Assembly (NCBI GenBank): GCA_037176885.1
Contig: JAWWNJ010000029.1
Coordinates: 1,116,001-1,180,000 of the forward strand
DNA: 64,000 nt
Reading direction: 5' to 3'
Source of the DNA: Favolaschia claudopus
Lineage: Eukaryota > Basidiomycota > Agaricomycetes > Agaricales > Mycenaceae
In this document: positions 26,601-36,087 of the stretch, in pieces
How positions within the stretch are numbered: the stretch's first letter is position 1
Layout: each line of letters opens with the position of its first letter
Notes under the pieces: model-generated
The model's database searches: none
What the model saw: only the letters and a program-made list of their open reading frames with translations
Told to the model about the DNA's origin: nothing
Translations under genes and position numbers: made by a program

Positions 26601-29546
26601 TCAGTGTCATTCGAGCTCAAATTACATATCCTGGTCATGGCTTTCAGCCTACTTTGTGTTTCCTCTTCGAGAACAGTATTACCATAAATGGTAACATTTG
26701 CGAGACAAGTAGTTTCTCGTATTATGAGAACGGATGTACTAAATCCCTACAAGTATAGCTACACTAATTACTACCTGTGTAGGGTAAGTACGAAAAGCTA
26801 TATACAGTTTAAAGTCATTACTCGGGAGGTAAGTACCAATTTGGGACATTAGTAGACGACGAGGCCATAGAAGTGAAGTCCAAGCCGTCCAGCACAGAAA
26901 GATCCATGCTGCTGACATCCGCCGACACCAGTTGCGACCAGTCGGTGGCTGCAGGAGTATCCACATCATGCGGAAGGAAGCTGAACGGGGATGAAGAGCT
27001 CTCCTTCAAAGGAGAATCCGCGGGAGGTAGCTGTCGAGTTTTCGATGGAGATGTCGACGATGGGAACAACCTCCGTGGTGAAGCTGTCTGACGCCGTGGT
27101 CTGACGGGACTCGGAGATGAACCCAGATTGAGGACCCGAGTGCGGATGTTTGCCGGAGAAGATGGTGACATGCGGCCACGATTCAAACGCAGCCGCTCGT
27201 TCTCGGCCTGAATGAGCTTGATCTTGTACTTCATCTTCTTGATTCCGATCCTCTCCATCTCCTCTCTGTGCTGCAGCTTTCTTTTCTCCGCAAGTCGAAC
27301 TACTTCACCCTCTCGAATGTCGTTCAAACGATCAAGAGCATTTTGAGGTTTCTTCTTCGCGCTCGAACCTGTCTTTGCGCTCGAACCTCCAGACTTGGCA
27401 CCTCCACGGTCGCGTCCCCCAGTGGCCTTGGGCTGCTTCTGCGGCGGGTTTCTTTTTGGGACAGGTGGCGGGGATGGGGACAGCCTGGGGAGTTTACGGG
27501 ATTTCACCTTGGGTGTCTGTTGTTGGCGCAACTTCAGTACACCAGTGACGGCTTGCATAACAAGGCACGTACCTCAGAATCCTCGTCTTCGTCATCGTCG
27601 ATTGAGATGGCACGCTTATTGTTCGGGGTGTCTGCCTCGCGGAGGCGACGACGACGAGTTTTTGATGCTTCAGATATGTTGTCATCATCGTTATCGTCTT
27701 CCTCTTGTTCATCCGCATCGTCTTCGTCCTCCTGTGCACTGTCGACATCACCCCCATCCTCCTCCTCCATGTCATCCCTTCCCGGTACCTCAGCTCCATC
27801 TCCATTTGCATCAAACAGACCTTCGGCCGCGCTGGCGTGGTCCGTACCCGGCTCTGACGACTGCACACCAATCGGGTTGTAGCTCGGGAGCTCACGCCAA
27901 AAGCCGTGAAGGATATCCCACCATGGCCACTCTGCCCGGATTTTATCTAAGTACGGAGTAAGTCAACGATGCTGTCGAAGCTATCAAACAACTTGCCTAT
28001 CAAGGATGCAAGGTTACTGTCGGCCCTAATGTCAGAAGAACTCAACCCTGCTCCCGTGGCTCCCAGGATGGTAAGTTTTTCTTTATACTCATTTCGCAGC
28101 CTGCCTCAGCTTGTAAGTTTGAGTGCACTTGAAAAGAGAAAGAACACAGACCGGCGGAGCCGTGTTTCTACTGAGGTGGCGTACTTCCCGGGGTCACTGG
28201 CATAGTGAAGCTTTTCCTGCGGATCCTTGGCGAAGATGTGCTTGGCCAACACTCCGCATTGAACGCCCTTGCCATCCCCGCCCACCACTTTTTTGCGGCC
28301 TTCTTTTTTGGCTTCAGCGGTCGAGTCCGAGAAGAGCTTCATGCGAAAGTCGGGGTGATCAGAGAGGTAGGTGAGCAGGTTGTGCGTGAAGCGTGGATTT
28401 TTGACCCAGTTCACAGTATGGCGCGGAGTCTTGGCTGTAGGCTGTACAACCTCGACCTCCGAAGACGCCTCCAGTTCGTCTTCCTCATCAATGCTGGCGG
28501 CATTTGTGGTACGGGCACGAGTGTTGCCAGCAGGTTGGAATTTTCGGGGTAGTGGTTTGGGCTTGGGGCCCATGATAAAAGAGCGACGTAGTAGACTTGT
28601 AAAGCGACGTGTAGTGTCTTTGAAAAAAAAACTATAGTATTACATAACCATGGTGCGCACGGTCCGGGCGGTAACACATGAATTAACCGAAGTTGAGGAC
28701 TCAAGTTGAGAGCCAAGTTGGCCGTCCAAGTTGGGCCGTGAAGTCGGGCTCTTATGCACGACTTCAGCTCCGACTTGATTTTTGGCTTCCAACTTGGACT
28801 CCGACTTCTCAAATCGGAGCTCAAGTTGGGACTCAAATCGGACGTGAAATCGGAGTCAAGTTGCTAACTTTGAAACACCCTAATGATAGATACATACTCA
28901 GCTCTAGACCCTCATGATAGGTGGAATGTATTAAAGACGAACTAACCTCAGTTGGCGCTGACGGCGACAGCAGGAACAAAGAAAGAACCTTCTCGGGCGC
29001 CAGAACGGCCATTTGCAGCGCGATGCTGGTACCGACGGAGATGCCGACGACGTGGCAGGAGGAGATCTTGAGCGATTTCTAGAGTACCCCGCGCCGCATC
29101 GTCAGCGAACCGAAGAACGTCGTCGCATAGATGAAGAAGAGAGAAGAGAAGGCGTATGTACCATCAAACTCAAGACATCCTTCGCTGCCACCTCCTTCCC
29201 GTAAGCCTCGTTCACACTCGCCGTCGTCTTGCCGTGTCCCCGGCAATCGAGAGTGACGAGGTTGAAGCGGCGGAGTTTGCAGTCGGCGTAGATGGCTGGA
29301 ATGGAATGGAAGACACATACATAGATGGTTAGCGGCGTTTCAGTTTCGGATGCCGGCAAAGAAAGAAAGAAATAGAAATAGATGGGACTTACGGTGGAAT
29401 ATAGCGGAGGTCACATAGACGGGGTGAATGAGGAGGATGGTGGGCAACCCTTGGACGATTTTCTCGGCGGACGTTTTGGTCGGGGTGGAGATGGTGTACG
29501 AGAAGGTTTCGCGGCCGGTTGAAGTGGAGAGAGTGATGCGAGGCAT
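23630..29546 (-). CDS. Alpha/beta hydrolase, gene interrupted in an intron by a Harbinger transposon
   Basis: There are six exons on the minus strand: 29546-29393, 29295-29162, 29078-28947, 24361-24207, 24129-23842 and 23774-23630, all with GT-AG introns and one continuous frame. The alpha/beta-hydrolase fold is clear: 'PTILLIHPVYVTS' (first core strand and oxyanion loop), 'LVTLDCRGHGKT', the nucleophile elbow G-I-S-V-G, the acid in 'PTLLVNCTQDIIYP' and the catalytic His in 'EGAPHFG'. The likely start is the internal Met followed by PRITLS; an upstream Met at 29615 gives a longer, less likely N-terminus. Intron 3 (28946-24362) is 4,585 nt but would be 85 nt without the inserted transposon. 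It is probably a soluble esterase or lipase-type enzyme; substrate unknown. Confidence 0.8.
24385..24478 (+). repeat. Left 94-bp terminal inverted repeat of the Harbinger element
   Basis: It starts AGGGTGTTTCAAAG and matches the inverse complement of 28788-28881 at every position I compared. It is followed by TTAACTTTGAAACACCTT (24485-24502), a near-inverse copy of the TIR tip, so the first ~118 bp form a miniature inverted-repeat structure. Confidence 0.85.
24665..25008 (+). CDS. Possible third small protein of the Harbinger element
   Basis: Two exons, 24665-24838 and 24898-25008, joined by a 59-nt gtacgt...tag intron, give about 94 residues. The N-terminal part is basic and beta-like (ALKYDGHRRYMRLPVQAHLVLLSDDKGKP); the C-terminus is acidic (DGFDEDSDIPELA). 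The stop at 25006-25008 lies 33 bp before the transposase ATG. The clean splice and acidic end make it look coding. Harbinger elements normally have two genes, so this may be an accessory protein, an upstream ORF, or a part of the transposase 5' region. Confidence 0.45.
25042..26599 (+). CDS. PIF/Harbinger transposase (DDE_Tnp_4 family)
   Basis: Three exons, 25042-25905, 25958-26200 and 26255-26599, give 483 residues. The N-terminal ~95 residues are acidic with a long Ser run (a disordered leader). A helical HTH-like region follows (about 125-230, 'VEGVAQWAGISAGSVVKYTRRI'). The DDE triad is D259 in 'YCMVDGTLVPL', D337 in 'LWADSAYGI' and E375 in 'VKSEHAMGYLKGRF', with the family 'HDSTAF' motif between. 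It cuts and pastes the element at 3-bp targets, normally together with the SANT-like partner. The frame is intact across both introns, so the protein may be functional. Confidence 0.88.
26818..28573 (-). CDS. SANT/Myb-like DNA-binding partner of the Harbinger transposase
   Basis: I read four exons from 28573: the first runs to about 28150, then one beginning near 28102, joined by a GC-AG intron (gcaagt...tag, about 28010-27959) to an acidic exon ending at about 27571. The last exon runs from about 27529 to the stop at 26818. The N-terminal domain contains 'NWVKNPRFTHNLLTYLSDHP' and 'LRNEYKEKLTILGATGAGLS', as in SANT-like Harbinger partners; 'WPWWDILHGFWRELPSYNP' follows. A long acidic Asp/Glu region and a coiled coil ('HREEMERIGIKKMKYKIKLIQ', split here for length) precede a Ser/Pro-rich tail. 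In animals and plants this partner binds the TIRs and brings the transposase to the nucleus. Confidence 0.7.
28788..28881 (-). repeat. Right 94-bp terminal inverted repeat of the Harbinger element
   Basis: It ends CTTTGAAACACCCT at 28881, followed by the AAT duplication. Internally it continues into further AAGTTGG/AAGTCGG-type subterminal repeats (about 28690-28787), which are absent at the left end. Confidence 0.85.
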
Positions 29547-30546
29547 TGTGTAGTGATGTGTAGTGCGCAGAAGAGGAGTGGAGGACAAGGGAGAGATGGG
29601 ATTATGGAAAGGCAAGAGGCGCGTTGAGCTGGCTCACCAAAATTCCGAGCCAAGGCTTAAGTACTGAACGTACTTGAGGCTAAGAATTCTAGAAATTGGA
29701 ATCGAAGCCCCGACGTCGATTCAAGCTGTCCCTCCTATGTGCCGAGAGTTATAAATTATAATCGATCAGGATAGTATTATTAGCTTGGCTTACCTCTCGA
29801 ATGGCGGGAACTAGGCGCGGAAATGAACGCTCCGCGCGGAGTAGGTCGGGGATTCCAATCTTCTGCTCGGGTGACTTGCATCTTCGTTACTTCTAGCCGT
29901 ATGTATTCGCATTCATAGTCGATAGCGAGAAAGTCCTGGCCAAATTGAAACTCTGGCGATCGGAAACGAACTTGAGCGAAAGAAATTTTGACGAAAAGGA
30001 GTGGGCTCACCATTACCGATTGACTTCGACCACAAGAGGCTCACGAATTACAGGTTGACCTGGGGTTTGGTGGGACGAGGAGACCCTGTGTACCATCGTC
30101 GTATTCTGTCCACTCGTTATTCCCGCTCGTCGCTGCTTGCATCCTTTTGAGAAAACCCCGCCAAGCTACAACGCCGTCTTGGAGGATACTACTCGAAATA
30201 ACATGAAACTGGAAAAGTTGAATTTAGCTTTTCATTAGATGGAGTAGGTACACAAAGGAGGCATTGGTACGATGACGCACCGACGAAAAAATTCCATATC
30301 CGAATTATGACTTATTTGGTCGCCAAGCTTGTTTACCTGCCCAGGAATATCCTGCGGGCGAGGTATTTGACGAAGGATGGGGCGTTGAGGGGAATCATGC
30401 ATCGATCGAAACGATTCGAAAGCAGATCAAAGTTTTTTTTTTCAAAAAGCCAGTTGAGCGAAGCATAACGGTTTCCCAGGCCAGAGAAAGTTGAAGTTTA
30501 CTGAGGCACATAGTTTGGGGAAGGATGAAGAAGAGTTCCGGCAGGT
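29547..30546. other. Intergenic region, no recognised gene
   Basis: This holds the upstream region of the alpha/beta hydrolase gene (right of 29546) and unassigned sequence. A minus-strand open stretch at 30013-29780 (aromatic and charged) is the only coding-like piece; I cannot extend it or name it. Short T-runs occur near 30431. Confidence 0.4.
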
Positions 30547-32569
30547 CCTCTGAACTCTGAGGGAATTGAAAGCACCGTGGTGGTGAAGAGCAAGGGACGA
30601 AGCGTCACAAAGTCACAATCTGTCAAACTGGCAGAAAGCGAACCGTGCAAAGCCGACGGTCCGGCTCACCAACCCAACCGAGCCGAATGACTTCTCTCCT
30701 TTCTCTTTCACAGTGAGTTTATGTTCTCTCGCGCGAGGATTGACTCCGACGTTAGGGTAAGCTCTGGCTCTGTCCAAGCTAGGTTGATGAGTGGAGGCGG
30801 AACGCCGGAATCGGGGTAAGCCGCAAGGACGACACTATTAATAGTGTTCACTTTCCTTGAATTGAGAGAAATCGAAGGGTGGTCAATGCAGGCGGACAGG
30901 AAGACGGAGCTTGTGTTGAAGGATCTTTAAATTGTCTCACAAAGAAGTTTGCAATGACGACGATAGTACTCAAATTTCAAAACTGAACGAAGGCCAACCA
31001 CAACAATTCCACTGATGATAACCGCGACGCTGACCAATGGAAGGAGGAGACTCGCAACGGGATTTAGCCTGCATACGGCCCAATTCGCGCCTCAGATTCG
31101 CGACACTTCAATTTTGTCTTCGTGCATGCAGCAAAGGCAGTCCGGCAGTTCCCGGGAGTGGCCGGAATTTGCCGTCGCCGATCACCGTGCCGATCTGCCG
31201 GCATTCTCACACGTCAGCGTCTTGCTCAGCACCATCACCATGTCCTCCGACGAAGGAGACAACAGCCTCGAACCCATCGTCCCTCAAAAGAAACGGCGTA
31301 TACAGCGAGCCTGCGATATTTGTAGGCAAAAGCGAAGTAAGTCTCTGGCTTTGACATTGACTCAGACTGACGCGTACAAAAATTAGGAGCCTGTGAGTCA
31401 AGAAAATCGAAGAACTTTGAATCCGAATCTTCTGAAAGCATTGGTGTACAGGCGATGGACTACGAAGCGTTAACAGGAAGTGTTCTTATTGCATCGAGAA
31501 CGGGACAGAGTGTGTCTATAGTGGAGCACCGATTACTACAGCAAGTCACCTTGCTGTCGCATTCGTAAAGTTATCTAACCAACCGGCTTGATTCAGAAAC
31601 GACAAAGGTAAGTTCTGGGTCGTAACCGCTTCCTCCCTTTCGTCCTCTAAAAATCACGGATTATCTGCCAGCTACACGGAAGTCCTAGAAGCGCGCTTAG
31701 CGCAGACAGAAAAATTATTGCGCAAGGTTATCGTCCACTCAACAATCCAATCTTCCGTTTCATCCATCCTCTAACTTGCCACGTAGCTTACAGCGGAGAA
31801 GGAGCGAAACACATCCTCTTCCTCTCCCGACGCCCCAACCACCGGCGAATGGAGCAAAAACTCTCCCATCCTGCAACACTCAAAGAACGGTTCCTCGTCG
31901 AGTAACACCAGCCCCAGCTCCAATTCTCCGAGTTCCCAAGCCGCGATCGACGACGCCCCCATAAAAATGGCTGCAATGCTACTTCGCAACTTGAACGACC
32001 GCGAAGGCGCCGAGGACGACGAGTCGGTGACGATGGAGCTGATGAAACGCATCCAGGGGATGAAGATCTCCACGCATGGAGAAAGTTTCCTCGGCAAGTC
32101 CAGCGGCGCGTTGCTAGTCAAGACCGCGTTAGAGCTCAAGGAGGAGTATACTTCCTCTACTTCTGCGGCTGCTGATGCGCCGTACTCGTCGGATATCGAA
32201 ACCCAAGAAAAGCATGGCGGATGGAAGAACAGACGCAAGGAGTATTGGACCGCCACTCCTGTAAATATCATTCTCTCTTTCGTTACATCCTTCTTTGTGC
32301 GCTATATCCACAAATCTAACCTCCATTTATTATCCGTAGTGGCAAACCCACCCCTCCCGCCCCCGCTACACCTTCCCCCCAGCCCCCCTCCTCGCCTCCC
32401 TCACCGCGCTCTACTTCAACCACAGCAACGCCTTCACCCCACTCCTCCACCGCCCGTCCTTCGAACTCGCCCTCGCCGACAACCTCCACCTGCGCGACGA
32501 AAAGATGGGCGCAATCGTTCTAGGCATGTGCGCCGTCGCATCCCGATTCTCCAACGACCCCGTACTCGC
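30547..32569 (+). repeat. Older duplication block A (TF-A promoter and 5' half)
   Basis: Homologous to 39707-41674 (block B) from CCTCTGAACTCTGAGGG through exon 7 of the TF gene, with scattered substitutions and small indels, clearly older than the 11,829-bp tandem copy. Homology ends abruptly at '...CCAACGACCCC' (32569), where block A continues into the ~7.1 kb intron-rich segment. Confidence 0.75.
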
Positions 32570-32753
32570 TGTCGTAGTCGACTCAATAAAATATCTTTGC
32601 TTCCCAAAAAGGAAATTCGCAAACACTCCTGCGCTCACCGCACGACTAAGCTCGCCGCGCGACCAAGGTCGCAAGCGACTCACCCACCCCAGACTTATAG
32701 TTTTTCGGGGCAGTTCCTCAAAGGGAATAATTTATTTGGTTTGTGTTTACTGA
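31240..32753 (+). CDS. TF-A copy 1: Zn2Cys6 transcription factor, C-terminally truncated
   Basis: Exons: 31240-31336, 31387-31392 (6 nt), 31452-31540, 31597-31607 (11 nt), 31672-31726, 31787-32260, 32340-32753. The spliced Zn2Cys6 domain (residues about 24-54) is C-x2-C-x6-C-x9-C-x2-C-x6-C; the third Cys is completed only if the 6-nt exon is used. A coiled-coil linker (YTEVLEARLAQTEKLLRK) and a Ser-rich region follow. The fungal-specific TF domain starts (YFNHSNAFTPLLHRPSFE) but is cut at SNDP (32569), after which about 60 unrelated residues run to a stop. Intron 3 uses a GC donor (31541) where TF-B has GT. It could bind DNA as a GAL4-type monomer or dimer without a working regulatory domain, or be a pseudogene. 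Confidence 0.6.
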
Positions 32754-32889
32754 CGACCGGGGAGAAAATTTTGATTTTCAGACCCTCAAGAAGCCCGTTT
32801 CCCGGCTTGTTTCAAGGGGCCCGGTACGTACGCTAATCTACGGCGGAGATTCAGATTTACAGATCTAGATGTACTGACTACCGGGGGTA

Positions 32890-34700
32890 AAGTACGAGCA
32901 TCTTGTAGGTAGCGTGAAAATTACAAGTCTCACTCGCCTCGATCCCCTTGTAATTTTGAAGTCCCCACTAAGTTCTGAATGCCTTCAGCCCGTTAACATT
33001 CACTGAGAAATACAAAAGAACAAGAGCAACTCACTGCATGCTCGCGGCTGAGGTACTTGAAGAACAGAAACTTGTGGAATGGAAGAGGCCGCGCAGCGGA
33101 AGAAAAAACGGACTCTGGTCGCAAAGTCAGTCTGACAGCGGTGTAACTATACTCACCACTTTGCCGCGCAGCGAAGAAAATTTTCTTCGACTTCGAGGAT
33201 TTGCAAACTTGACGCCGTGAGGTTGGTTGAGACCGTGATGATGGGCGCCGCGCAGCGGAAAGAAAAAATCTGACAGTTCAAATTAGCACAAGAACACAGC
33301 CAGAAACAGCCAAGATACGCACCTGCACACCCTGAGACTCAAAGCCGCAGTAGCGGGAACGCCAAATCTCGAGTTGGCATGTCGACGACGGCCCGCGCAG
33401 CGGGAGAAAAAATTCTTTGAGGCTTGGAATTAGTGAGGGAATGCGTGAACGAGAGTAGTAACGCACCTGATGCGTCGCTCGGCGGAAACTCAAAGATCGA
33501 ATTTTGATTCAAGGGGTCGGTGATAATGACAAGGCCGCGCAGCGGAGAAATTTTGAGGCTAGAGGTGTGAAATGAGCCTGAAAACACGTATGAGACTCAC
33601 CTTGTAAGACGCTGAAGACGTCGCTCGCCGGACGGCGAAAAATCGAATTTTGAATTCGACGTTGAGTTCGGGGCGGCTGTGGTACGAGACAAAAGAAGAG
33701 GCAGTGAGGGGGGAAACAAGAGGCAGATGCCAAGTCGCTTACCTTATGTAGGAAACATTCGCTCGCGGGAACTGGATACGTACAGTAAGCGATGTTGACG
33801 CTGAATTCAAATACTCAGTCGGAGGAAAGAATGGCTAGAAGGAAACTTACCTCATTCTCATAAGCCGATGTCGTGAGCGGTGTCGTAAAATTCGAGACCT
33901 GGGTGAGGGAAAGAAACGCAACAGCGCCGCTGCGGCGACCCCAACAATCGAGACATTGCGGAGGTGACGTGGTCGCCGCTGCTATACGCGTCGGGGGCGG
34001 GTATTTGCCTGCCGGCAGCCAAAACCTCCGCGCAAATGCACTGAAAAAGACGTCAAAATGAGCACAGGAGAGACACGAGAATGGACTTACGTCGCTCGCG
34101 GGAACGCGATACGTATAGTCTAGTCAATGCTATGCGTGCCGCTGCGCGGCGCGGCGTCAACAGCGACCACAAAGAAAACGTTGAAGGGTGGGGGAAGTCG
34201 TCGCTTTATGCGTCGGGGTCGGGATTAGCCTACCGGCGGCCAAATTCTAGTAAAAAAACGCGTTAGGTGAAGACATTTTCGACGCAAGAGCAGACATACG
34301 CTAAGGGACGTTGATGAGTATAGTAAGCGCGTCGGGGGTGCGCCGTAAATGCGGCGAGGTGCATTGTAAAGTCTCTGAGGAGCACTTAGAAAGAGAGAGG
34401 TGAGAGGGAAGAATGAGAACTCACGCGACATCGGGAGGAGAAAAATTTGGGGCAAAAGTGGGGGGACGATGGTGGTGGAAAGAAAGAAGTCCTGGTTTGG
34501 CTCTGTTAGGTTTCTGGAATGGTGGCGGCTGAATTGCTCCCTCGCAACAAGATCAATGGAATGCGTTTTGAATGAATCAAACTTACGAAGTTGATAATTC
34601 CGATGCAACTCGTGCGCGTCGGGCGCCGACACGCGAATTCTTGAGTTCTACAGCCTCCTTAGCCCTGAAATAATTCAATTGAAAGACTTGGAAAACTCAA
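32890..34700 (-). other. Minus-strand array of related exon-intron units (copy 1)
   Basis: At least ten good splice donors occur on the minus strand (near 34589, 34426, 34300, 34090, 33851, 33744, 33599, 33469, 33324, 33167, 33027), each with a downstream branch-like CTAAT/CTAAC and AG within 45-70 nt. The intervening exons (60-190 nt) resemble one another: several start CCTCAAA-rich or T-rich followed by CCGCTGCGCGG, and several end in TTCCCGCGAGCGA or TTTCCGCCGAGCGA. Two neighbouring exons share TTTGGC-GCCGG-AGGC and CCCCGACGC blocks. Many exons are open in one frame but at least one has a stop (TGA in the exon at about 34249-34092). No domain is recognised. It is best described as a tandemly amplified, partly decayed multi-exon gene. 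Confidence 0.5.
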
Positions 34701-35074
34701 CTCAGTCCAATGAATGCTCGAGCTAGGACCAACCAAGAAATGCGGAGGAGAGTGGGGCAAGGAGCATAACGTTGCTGTAAATTTCAAAAATGCCTATTGA
34801 TGTGATTCGCGCGTGAGAGCAACGTGAACGTTTCATAATCGACGCGCCGCCAATAAACCTACTGCCCGTACTTTATCCGGATTAGGCGATACCGACATAG
34901 AGTTCACCTGCGAAGCTGCAGGTCTGCGCGTGAACTACCTAGCAAAAAGAGCGCGTTTGTTTGACTGTTGATGAGCGATTTGCGCGAATCAAGATGACTT
35001 CGTTATGTGGGCGCAGGTGATTGAAGCGAGCCATAGTGCTGGTTACCCGTGTTGACCCAGAGCTGTGGCAATAG

Positions 35075-35783
35075 ATGAGCAGCGGCCTTCCGAGCCCGAG
35101 CTCTCGGCGATGTGGTGGCAAGAAACAGAAAAACAACGTAAGTGCTGCGGTTGATAGGGCGTGGGAATTTAGGTTGATTTTCTTCGGGACTCAGCGGGCC
35201 GATATGCGCGGAAGGGAATTCTGCTCGTCCAGTCGTCTAAACGGGGACATGTCATCACACTTGCTCTCGACCACCATGTTCGTTTTCAGGAACCGTGCGT
35301 CCACTGTCTCTCTGGGCTCCAAATTGCACCAACTCATTCCTCATTCCTCAGACAACAGCTAGCTCGCTCCATTTGGCTTCAACGGACACGGCAACGCCGG
35401 AAACGACGATTACGAGGTTTTTCAAAATCTCGGGGGTCTGGTGCTCATGTGGGTGCATCCATCACGTCACGCTAACCGAAATCATGTCTCCTAGTTACTG
35501 CGCGACAGCGGGGAGAATTTCGAGGGGATTGGAGCCGGAATGAACGACAAATGGATTTCGGTGCGTTTTCACCTTGTTTCGCTTGTATACCCGTATCCAG
35601 CTGACACATCCCACTCATCTCAGTTCCAAAAAAATTCAAATGTATGTTTATATCTCCTGGTCACTCCAAACCGCTGCAGAGTCCCTCCGTTTGCTCAAAT
35701 CTGCATTCCTGCACTTCCCTGAAAAACTCCGCTTTCCAACACGCGAATCCCCCTCCTCGGGCATCGGCGGCGATAGCAATTGA
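35075..35783 (+). CDS. Possible small spliced gene of unknown function (copy 1)
   Basis: An ATG at 35075 opens a short basic exon (to about 35137) followed by a gtaagt...cag intron and a second open exon. Further right, an exon encoding 'LLRDSGENFEGIGAGMNDKW' ends at a gtgcgt donor near 35558, and the last open stretch 'SLQTAAESLRLLKSAFLHFP' reaches a stop at 35781-35783. The pieces look coding but I cannot join them all in one frame, and I recognise no domain. An identical copy is at 46904-47612. Confidence 0.3.
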
Positions 35784-36044
35784 TCGTAACATTGGGTGAA
35801 TTAATCAAGGCGGTGCGTCGCTGCTTCTATGCGTTTCAATCGACTTACGAATATTTTCAACCCATTCAATCACCTTCCCGTTACCCACCGACTTCGCCGT
35901 CCTCTGCTTGGCATGTGCTGCGGAGCACACGCCACATATGCTTGCAAATCGTGTGATGTGGACGCGCGGCCATGACGCCGCGAATGGGGCGACTTTGCAA
36001 CAAATTCGTCGCGTTGGGTGGTCCTCGGCAATTCCCGGGGACGC

Positions 36045-36052
36045 TATATATA
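36045..36052 (+). promoter_or_regulatory. TATA box of the plus-strand microexon gene (copy 1)
   Basis: TATATATA lies 36 bp upstream of the ATG at 36088, in a GC-rich context (ACGC before, CGAGG after). It is the only strong TATA box before this gene. Identical copy at 47874-47881. Confidence 0.5.
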
Positions 36053-36087
36053 CGAGGTGCGCGGCTGCTCTTCAGTACCGCTCTTTC

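Larger units (their letters stand above)
24385..28881. mobile_element. Complete PIF/Harbinger DNA transposon (4,497 bp)
   Basis: It is bounded by 94-bp perfect terminal inverted repeats and a 3-bp direct duplication AAT (24382-24384 and 28882-28884). It encodes a DDE_Tnp_4-type transposase (25042-26599, plus strand), a SANT-like DNA-binding partner with a coiled-coil tail (28573-26818, minus strand) and possibly a third small protein (24665-25008). Transposase and SANT-like partner in convergent orientation is the classic Harbinger layout. It sits inside intron 3 of an alpha/beta hydrolase gene. TIR identity and open frames suggest a young, possibly active copy. Confidence 0.85.
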
